From NCBI RefSeq assembly GCF_003143935.1, contig NZ_QFRX01000001.1:8739388-8803387 (forward strand): a DNA stretch of 64,000 nt, in the 5' to 3' direction. This DNA is from Streptomyces sp. Act143. GTDB taxonomy: Bacteria; Actinomycetota; Actinomycetes; Streptomycetales; Streptomycetaceae. The translations under genes were made by a program, and so were the position numbers. How positions within the stretch are numbered: position 1 is the stretch's first letter; every line of letters begins with the position of its first letter. Below the pieces are notes generated by a model, which was not told the DNA's origin, did no database searches, and saw only the letters and a list, made by a program, of their open reading frames with translations. This document shows positions 59,166 to 64,000 of this stretch, one piece after another.

Positions 59166-59705
59166 GTGAGCCATATGACGTCCGACCTGGTCACCGCCCC
59201 GCAGCACGACCTGCTCGCCACCCTCCGCCCGCTGCTCACCGCCGAGGCGTCCGCGGAGGCGCGCGCCTCCGGCGCCGAGCCCGGCGACCTGGAACAGGCG
59301 GTCTGGCTCCGTCTTCTGGAACGCCTCGACACCTACGGACCGCCCGTGGACCCGCCGGGCTGGCTCCGCCGGGCGGTCCGCTCCGAGGCGCGCCGCTCCC
59401 GTCGTACGGCCAGACTCGAACGGCCGTATGAGACGGACCCCGTGGACGCGGTGGGCCGCAGCCCCGAGGACCAGGCCCTGGCGGCCGCCGGCCGCCGCGC
59501 CCTGCGGGACGCCGTACGCCGTCTGCCGGGCCGCTGCCCGCGTCTGATGGAGGCGCTGCTCTCCCCGAAGGACCTCACATACCGGGAAATCGCGGGGGAG
59601 TTGGGTATCTCACAGGGCAGTCTCGGCCCGGAACGTTCCAGATGCCTGGGATGTCTCCGTCGTTTGCTCACACCGGAGGTTGCGGCTCGCGGAGCGCGGG
59701 GATAG
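59166..59705 (+). CDS. Sigma-70-family (ECF-like) factor
   Basis: The 179-residue protein has a region 2-like N-terminal half (LEQAVWLRLLERLDTYGPPV, about 43-62, then PPGWLRRAVRSEARRSRR). Region 4 ends it with the helix-turn-helix LTYREIAGELGISQGSLGPE (about 138-157). No anti-sigma gene adjoins it. The frame opens at GTG 59166 just after the glpQ terminator; ATG 59175 is an equally possible start. Neither has a clear ribosome site, so the transcript may be leaderless. Confidence 0.8.
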   Translation: MSHMTSDLVTAPQHDLLATLRPLLTAEASAEARASGAEPGDLEQAVWLRLLERLDTYGPPVDPPGWLRRAVRSEARRSRRTARLERPYETDPVDAVGRSPEDQALAAAGRRALRDAVRRLPGRCPRLMEALLSPKDLTYREIAGELGISQGSLGPERSRCLGCLRRLLTPEVAARGARG

Positions 59706-59750
59706 GAGTGAGGGACGACAGGCGATCAGGTGAGCGGGAGGCGTGCGCAC

Positions 59751-60248
59751 ATGGGCATGAGCGTGACCATCTCTGCGGCGACCGTGCAGGACGCGGAGCA
59801 GATCTTCAGGTTGCAGTACCTGTGCTTCCAGAGCGAGGCGGCGCTGTACGGCAACTACCGCATCGATCCGCTCGTCCAGACCCTGGACTCGGTCCGCGCG
59901 GAGGTCGCCTCGGACTGCGTCTTCGTGGCCCGGCTCGGCGAGGAGGTCGTCGGTTCGGTCCGCGGCCATGTCACCGAGGACGGCTCGGCCGCCATCGGCA
60001 AGCTCTGCGTCCACCCCCGCCTCCAGGGCCACGGCATCGGCGCCCGGCTGCTGCGCGCGGCGGAAGCGGCCCTGGCCGAGGAGCGTGGCGCCACCCGCTT
60101 CCGCCTCTTCACCGGCCACCGCAGCGAGGGCAACCTGCGCCTGTACCGCAAGGTCGGCTACGAGGCGGTGGGCACCTCCCAGGGCGACGACGGCGTACCG
60201 ATGATCGTCCTGGAGAAGCCCGCCGGGACGTTCGCGGCTACCGCGTAG
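59751..60248 (+). CDS. GNAT acetyltransferase
   Basis: The 165-residue protein has the full acetyl-CoA motif KLCVHPRLQGHGIGARLLRA (about 84-103) and the FTGHRSEGNLRLYRKVGY tail typical of GNATs. ATG 59751 has GGGAGG 9 nt upstream; GTG 59730 is less likely. Its 3' end overlaps a convergent membrane gene by 11 nt. Substrate is unknown. Confidence 0.9.
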   Translation: MGMSVTISAATVQDAEQIFRLQYLCFQSEAALYGNYRIDPLVQTLDSVRAEVASDCVFVARLGEEVVGSVRGHVTEDGSAAIGKLCVHPRLQGHGIGARLLRAAEAALAEERGATRFRLFTGHRSEGNLRLYRKVGYEAVGTSQGDDGVPMIVLEKPAGTFAATA

Positions 60249-60660
60249 CGGTCGCGGTACGGGACTTGCGGAGCCAGTACAGCGCGGACAGCGGCAGCAG
60301 CACCGGGATGAAGAGATAGCCCATGCCGTAGTCCGACCACACCGTCGCGTCCGGGAAGGCCGACGGCTCGATCAGGGTCCACGTGCCGACGATCAGCACA
60401 CCCGCGAGCTCGGCGGCGCAGCACACCTGCGCCGCCTTGCGGGCCGTCTCGCCGCCCCGCACGAGCGAGTACGTGATGAACCCGTAGACCAGCCCCGCCA
60501 CGGCGGACAGCGAGTAGGCGAGCGGCGCGCGGTCGAACTCGGTGGCGATCTGGTACGCCGAGCGCGACACGGCGCCGACGACCATCACCCCGTACAGCCA
60601 GACCAGCAGCATGCCCGGCCCGCTGATCAGCCGTGCCGGCTTCTCCTCGGTCGCCGCCAC
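60238..60660 (-). CDS. Small membrane protein (four helices)
   Basis: The 140-residue protein has four hydrophobic helices (about 16-35, 47-65, 80-98 and 118-135) and an N-terminus VAATEEKPARLIS. It is found as a conserved actinobacterial protein without known function. GTG 60660 has GGAGG 5 nt upstream and lies 1 nt after the stop of the preceding gene, so the two are co-translated. ATG 60681 is an alternative. Confidence 0.8.
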   Translation of the reverse strand: MAATEEKPARLISGPGMLLVWLYGVMVVGAVSRSAYQIATEFDRAPLAYSLSAVAGLVYGFITYSLVRGGETARKAAQVCCAAELAGVLIVGTWTLIEPSAFPDATVWSDYGMGYLFIPVLLPLSALYWLRKSRTATATR

Positions 60661-60661
60661 C

Positions 60662-61021
60662 TCAGCCTCCCCAGATGTCATAGAGCCGCACCTCGAGGAC
60701 CGCCAGCACCACACCGCCGGCGGCCGCCGTCACCGAGCCCCACTTCGAGCGCTCGGTCAGCGACATCAGCCCCGCCGCCGGGACGCACGCGAACGCGCCC
60801 ACCAGATACGCCACGAAGATCGTCGTTCCCTGCTCGGGCTTCTCGCCCCGGGCCAGCTGCACGATCCCCACGACCAGCTGGACCAGCGCCAGCAGCGACA
60901 CCACGCCCATCCCGATGAAGTGCCAGTCCTTCGTCGGCTGGTCACGGTAGGCGGCCCAGCCGCACCAGGCGGCGAGCAGCAACGCGGCGACGCCGGTCAC
61001 GAGCGTCAGGGCATCAAGCAT
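60662..61021 (-). CDS. Small membrane protein (four helices)
   Basis: The 119-residue protein has four predicted helices: LTLVTGVAALLLAAWCGWAA, IGMGVVSLLALVQLVVGIVQ, TIFVAYLVGAFACVPAAGLM and a final VTAAAGGVVLAVLEV. A central basic loop (RGEKPEQG) is present. It pairs with the following gene as an integral membrane two-gene unit. No family with an assigned function was recognised. Confidence 0.8.
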   Translation of the reverse strand: MLDALTLVTGVAALLLAAWCGWAAYRDQPTKDWHFIGMGVVSLLALVQLVVGIVQLARGEKPEQGTTIFVAYLVGAFACVPAAGLMSLTERSKWGSVTAAAGGVVLAVLEVRLYDIWGG

Positions 61022-61131
61022 GGGGCGACCCTATTACGGCGCGTCCGGCCGGCTGGGGTCGGCCCCGGCCTCGCTCTGACGTCCGTGCAGCGGGAATCGA
61101 GGGGCCGGCATCACCCCGTAGGGTCGACGGC

Positions 61132-61782
61132 ATGAAGATACGTGCACAGGCCATGCTTTTCGACAACGACGGCACCCTCGTCTCCTCCCTCGACTCCGTG
61201 GACCGCTGCTGGCGGCAGTGGGCCGGGGAGTACGGGATCACGGCCGAGGAGTTCGGGCGGGTGGAGCTGCACGGGCGGACCGCCGCCGAGATAGCCGCCG
61301 ATCTGCTGCCCGCCGACGTCGTCGCCGGGGCCGTCGCGCGGATCGAGGAGCTGGAGGTGGCCGACGTGCCCCATGGAGGCGTCCGCCTGCTGCCCGGCAC
61401 CCGGGACTTCCTGGACGCGCTGCCCGCCGACCGCTGGGCCGTCGTGACCTCCGCCACCCGGCGGCTCGCCGAGGCCCGTCTCGACGCGGTCGGCATCCTG
61501 CCCAAGACGCTCGTCGCCGCCGAGGACGTGACCCGCGGCAAGCCCGACCCCGAGCCGTACCTGCTCGCCGCCCGCACGCTCGGCGTCGACCCCGCCCACT
61601 GCGTCGTCTTCGAGGACGCTCCCGCAGGCCTGCGGGCCGGGCGCGCCGCCGGCATGACCACCGTGGCCTTGGCCACAACCCACCGGGCCCACGAGCTCGA
61701 CGCCGACCTGGTGGTCGAGAACCTCTCGGCCTTGTCCGCCCTGGTCACGGACGCCGGAGTGGAGATCTCCGTTCGCCCCTGA
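61132..61782 (+). CDS. HAD-superfamily phosphatase (beta-phosphoglucomutase-like)
   Basis: The 216-residue protein has the HAD nucleophile motif LFDNDGTLV (Asp11, Asp13), the Thr motif VVTSATRRLAEARL (about 103), Lys in RGKPDPEPYLLAA (about 136) and the acidic motif VVFEDAPAGLRAG (about 160). A helical cap between motifs 1 and 2 places it near sugar-phosphate phosphatases such as GPP/YfbT. The 3' end is marked by a strong terminator. Confidence 0.92.
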   Translation: MKIRAQAMLFDNDGTLVSSLDSVDRCWRQWAGEYGITAEEFGRVELHGRTAAEIAADLLPADVVAGAVARIEELEVADVPHGGVRLLPGTRDFLDALPADRWAVVTSATRRLAEARLDAVGILPKTLVAAEDVTRGKPDPEPYLLAARTLGVDPAHCVVFEDAPAGLRAGRAAGMTTVALATTHRAHELDADLVVENLSALSALVTDAGVEISVRP

Positions 61783-61789
61783 CCCCTGT

Positions 61790-61820
61790 CCGCCGCTGTC
61801 CAGCATGCGGACAGCGGCGG
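61790..61820 (+). terminator. Terminator after the HAD phosphatase gene
   Basis: Bases 61790-61801 pair perfectly with 61809-61820 (12 bp) around AGCATGC, 8 nt after the stop codon. Confidence 0.85.
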
Positions 61821-61854
61821 CTGGTAAGGACCATACGTCTGCTTTACTGATTCC

Positions 61855-61941
61855 ATGACCACGACGAGCAGCCGCACCCTTGCGACCGAGGCGACCATGA
61901 CGCCCGGTGCTCGCTGTATGTGTCGAATGTGCGCCTTCTAG
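61855..61941 (+). CDS. Met/Cys-rich leader peptide upstream of metNIQ
   Basis: An ATG at 61855, likely leaderless after the -10-like TTTACT (61843-61848), opens a 28-residue frame. It ends with RCMCRMCAF and a TAG. The end holds Met and Cys codons alternately in the last nine residues, ideal for sensing methionyl- or cysteinyl-tRNA supply. A second in-frame ATG at 61897 would give a 14-residue peptide. The following 160 bp to metN contain CTCGC/GCGAG (61966-61970, 61979-61983) and repeated CGTACG palindromes that may form alternative hairpins. Confidence 0.6.
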   Translation: MTTTSSRTLATEATMTPGARCMCRMCAF

Positions 61942-62103
61942 AGGGCCCCCGCACCACCCCAGAGCCTCGCGCCCCGAAGCGAGCAGCCGTGGCATGTCCG
62001 TACGTGTCCAGCCGTACGTGACCTTGCTGCCCCGCGCACACCGTTCCTCCCGTACCAAGGCACACCCACGCCTGCGTACGTACCCGACAGTGATGGAATC
62101 CCA
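61942..62103 (+). promoter_or_regulatory. Leader region between the peptide and metN
   Basis: No gene is seen. Two CGTACGTG units (62000-62007 and 62014-62021) and a further CGTACGTAC near 62076 can pair with one another. I did not find the conserved core of a SAM or SAM-IV riboswitch by eye. No T-run terminates the leader. Confidence 0.35.
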
Positions 62104-63135
62104 GTGATCACCACAACGGGCCTGACCAAGGTCTACCGCTCACGCGGCCGCGAGGTCACCGCCCTCGACGGCGTCGATCTCCACGTCCGCGAAGGCGAGG
62201 TCTACGGCGTCATCGGCCAGTCCGGCGCCGGCAAGTCCTCCCTCATCCGCTGCGTCAACCTGCTGGAGCGCCCCACCGCCGGCACGGTCACCGTCGCCGG
62301 CCAGGACCTCACCGCCCTCGCCGGGCGCGGCCCGCGGGCCGGCCGGGAACTCCGCCAGGCGCGCAGCCGCATCGGCATGGTCTTCCAGCACTTCAACCTG
62401 CTGTCCTCCCGGACCGTCCAGGACAACGTCGAGCTGCCGCTGGAGATCCTCGGCAAGTCGGGGAAGGAGCGGTCGCGCAAGGCCCTCGAACTCCTCGACC
62501 TCGTCGGACTCGCCGACAAGGCCAAGGCCTACCCCGCCCAGCTCTCCGGCGGCCAGAAGCAGCGCGTCGGCATCGCCCGCGCCCTGGCCGGCGACCCCAA
62601 GGTGCTGCTCTCCGACGAGGCCACCAGCGCCCTCGACCCGGAGACCACCCGCTCCATCCTCCAGCTGCTGCGCGACCTCAACCGGCAGCTGGGGCTCACC
62701 GTCCTGCTCATCACGCACGAGATGGACGTCGTGAAGTCGATCTGCGACTCCGCCGCGCTCATGGAGCGGGGCCGCATCGTCGAGTCCGGGACGGTGAGCG
62801 AACTGCTCGCCACGCCCGGCTCCGAACTGGCCACCGCGCTCTTCCCGGTCGGCGGCGAGGCCACCGGCACTGACCGCACGGTCGTCGACGTCACCTTCCA
62901 CGGCGAGGCCGCGACCCAGCCGGTCATCTCCCAGCTGTCGCGCACCTACAACATCGACATCTCCATCCTCGGCGCCGCCATCGACACCGTCGGCGGCCTC
63001 CAGGTCGGCCGGATGCGCATCGAACTGCCCGGCCGCTACGAGGACAACGTCGTGCCGATCGGCTTCCTGCGCGAACAGGGCCTCCAGATCGACGTCGTCG
63101 GTGAACCGCTGCTGGTGAAGGAAGGTGCCAAGTGA
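62104..63135 (+). CDS. metN: Methionine ABC transporter ATP-binding protein
   Basis: The 343-residue ATPase has Walker A GQSGAGKSS (about 39-47), the ABC signature LSGGQ (about 146), Walker B VLLSDEATSALD, and the H-loop LITHEMD. The C-terminal NIL domain (about 265-343) is specific to MetN and binds methionine to inhibit the transporter. The GTG 62104 has GGAA a few nt upstream. The stop overlaps metI as GTGA. Confidence 0.95.
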   Translation: MITTTGLTKVYRSRGREVTALDGVDLHVREGEVYGVIGQSGAGKSSLIRCVNLLERPTAGTVTVAGQDLTALAGRGPRAGRELRQARSRIGMVFQHFNLLSSRTVQDNVELPLEILGKSGKERSRKALELLDLVGLADKAKAYPAQLSGGQKQRVGIARALAGDPKVLLSDEATSALDPETTRSILQLLRDLNRQLGLTVLLITHEMDVVKSICDSAALMERGRIVESGTVSELLATPGSELATALFPVGGEATGTDRTVVDVTFHGEAATQPVISQLSRTYNIDISILGAAIDTVGGLQVGRMRIELPGRYEDNVVPIGFLREQGLQIDVVGEPLLVKEGAK

Positions 63136-63857
63136 CCTGGTCCGAGATGCAGCCCCTGCTGTCCCAGGCGTGTTGGGACACCCTCTACATGGTCGGCTGG
63201 TCCACCGTGATCGCCGTCGTCGGCGGTCTCCCGCTCGGTGTCCTCCTCGTCCTCACGGACCGCGGCGGACTCCTCCAGAACGTCATCGCCAACAAGGTCA
63301 TCGGGCAGATCGTGAACGTCGCCCGGTCGATGCCGTTCATCATCCTGATGGTGGCCCTGATGGGCTTCACCCGCTCCATCACGGGCACCACCATCGGCCG
63401 GGAGGCCGCGATCGTGCCGCTCGCCATCGGCGCGATCCCGTTCTTCGCGCGGCTGGTCGAGACGGCTGTCCGTGAAGTGGACGGCGGGCTCGTGGAAGCC
63501 GTGCAGTCGATGGGCGGCAACACCTGGACCGTCGTCCGCAAGGTCCTCGTACCGGAGTCGCTGCCCTCGCTGATCGCCAGCACCACGACCACCATCGTCG
63601 CCCTCATCGGCTACTCCGCCATGGCCGGCACCGTCGGCGCCGGCGGCCTCGGCGACATCGCCATCCGCTACGGCTACCAGCGCTTCGAAACCCAGCTCAT
63701 GTGGATCACCGTCGCGATCCTCGCGGTCGTCATCTCGCTCATCCAGTTCGCCGGCGACCTCGCCGCCCGCTCGCTGCACAGCCGCGGCGGCCAGCGGGGC
63801 CCCGCCCCCAAACTGCGGCTGCTGAAGGCCGCGACGGCCGACACCAAGACCGTCTGA
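63132..63857 (+). CDS. metI: Methionine ABC transporter permease
   Basis: The 241-residue membrane protein has five or six helices (about 20-45, 58-80, 95-115, 155-180 and 205-228). The EAA loop reads EVDGGLVEAVQSMGGNTWTV (about 117-136), which contacts MetN. It overlaps the metN stop and is followed by metQ after 78 nt. Confidence 0.95.
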   Translation: MTWSEMQPLLSQACWDTLYMVGWSTVIAVVGGLPLGVLLVLTDRGGLLQNVIANKVIGQIVNVARSMPFIILMVALMGFTRSITGTTIGREAAIVPLAIGAIPFFARLVETAVREVDGGLVEAVQSMGGNTWTVVRKVLVPESLPSLIASTTTTIVALIGYSAMAGTVGAGGLGDIAIRYGYQRFETQLMWITVAILAVVISLIQFAGDLAARSLHSRGGQRGPAPKLRLLKAATADTKTV

Positions 63858-63935
63858 CGCCGCCCTCGGCACTCCCCACAACTTCCCCGCACCACCACCG
63901 CGGGGTCGCTCTGCCCAAAAGGAAAGGCACTTTTC

Positions 63936-64000
63936 GTGCGTAACACCGCAAAGCTCTCGACCGCTGTCCTCGCCGCCGGCGCCCTCACCTTCGGGCTCAC
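63936..64000 (+). CDS. metQ: Methionine-binding lipoprotein (start only; runs off window)
   Basis: The GTG at 63936 opens a frame reading VRNTAKLSTAVLAAGALTFG, a signal peptide, that continues beyond the window edge. AAAGGAAAGG (63918-63927) is its ribosome site. Position after metN-metI makes it the substrate-binding component; the lipobox and the mature domain are not visible. Confidence 0.75.
   Translation, partial: MRNTAKLSTAVLAAGALTFGL

Noticed and set aside
61942..62103. SAM or SAM-IV riboswitch before metN
   Set aside because: I could not find the conserved core or helices by eye; the Met/Cys leader peptide explains the leader better. A covariance search would settle it.

Overview
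The window is about 72% G+C with codon positions, GTG/TTG starts, GTGA/ATGA stop-start overlaps and protein families typical of a Streptomyces chromosome core. Gene content and order (a GlnA4-type ligase, infC-rpmI-rplT, pheST, argCJBDR, argH, a glpQ-type gene, metNIQ) match the S. coelicolor SCO1613 to SCO1557 neighbourhood as I remember it. This comes from reading, not from a search. I see no tRNA, rRNA, insertion sequence, prophage or CRISPR array.

Layout. 0-4.2 kb: a GntR/FCD regulator cut by the window edge, divergent from an operon of a glutamine-synthetase-like gamma-glutamylamide ligase, an aldehyde dehydrogenase and an SDR dehydrogenase, probably for assimilation of ethanolamine or another amine. 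4.2-12 kb: cell-surface and accessory genes: a DUF2510 membrane protein, a PLP enzyme, a Pro-rich anchored protein coupled to a mycosin-like subtilase, a beta-lactamase-like protein, an SseB-family protein and a DUF1844 protein. 12-19.8 kb: translation genes: infC with a structured leader, an attenuator and an apparent AUC start, then rpmI, rplT, an rRNA methyltransferase, an orphan histidine kinase with a TTA codon, and pheS-pheT. 19.9-33.7 kb: mixed genes: a PP2C phosphatase, a TPR regulator and a Nudix hydrolase (both with TTA codons), a 3-hydroxyacyl-CoA dehydrogenase, a GHL10 glycosidase, a DMT exporter divergent from a MocR regulator, a secreted GH51 arabinofuranosidase and others. 33.8-42.2 kb: a large YfhO-like membrane protein, a decayed DeoR gene, and argC-J-B-D-R behind an ARG-box promoter.

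42.3-49.6 kb holds the most interesting block. On the minus strand are two ferric-reductase-like membrane flavocytochromes, two exported FMN-binding proteins and one ApbE flavin transferase. Divergent from them is an OmpR/histidine-kinase pair. The 188-bp region between carries three CTCAGA repeats at exact 11-bp spacing plus a palindrome. The reading is a regulated route moving electrons from cytosolic NAD(P)H through heme/FAD membrane proteins to covalently flavinylated proteins outside the membrane.

49.6-64 kb: an L,D-transpeptidase, a PNPOx-like protein, a secreted protein with an internal duplication, argH with its own ARG boxes, an aldo/keto reductase, a TetR-MFS efflux pair with a symmetrical four-half-site operator, an acyltransferase, a glpQ-type phosphodiesterase with a PHO-box-like array, a sigma factor, a GNAT acetyltransferase, two small membrane proteins, a HAD phosphatase, and metN-metI-metQ' behind a short Met/Cys-rich leader peptide. 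Four copies of a GGGGCGCGGGGAAC-type intergenic element are scattered at gene 3' ends.
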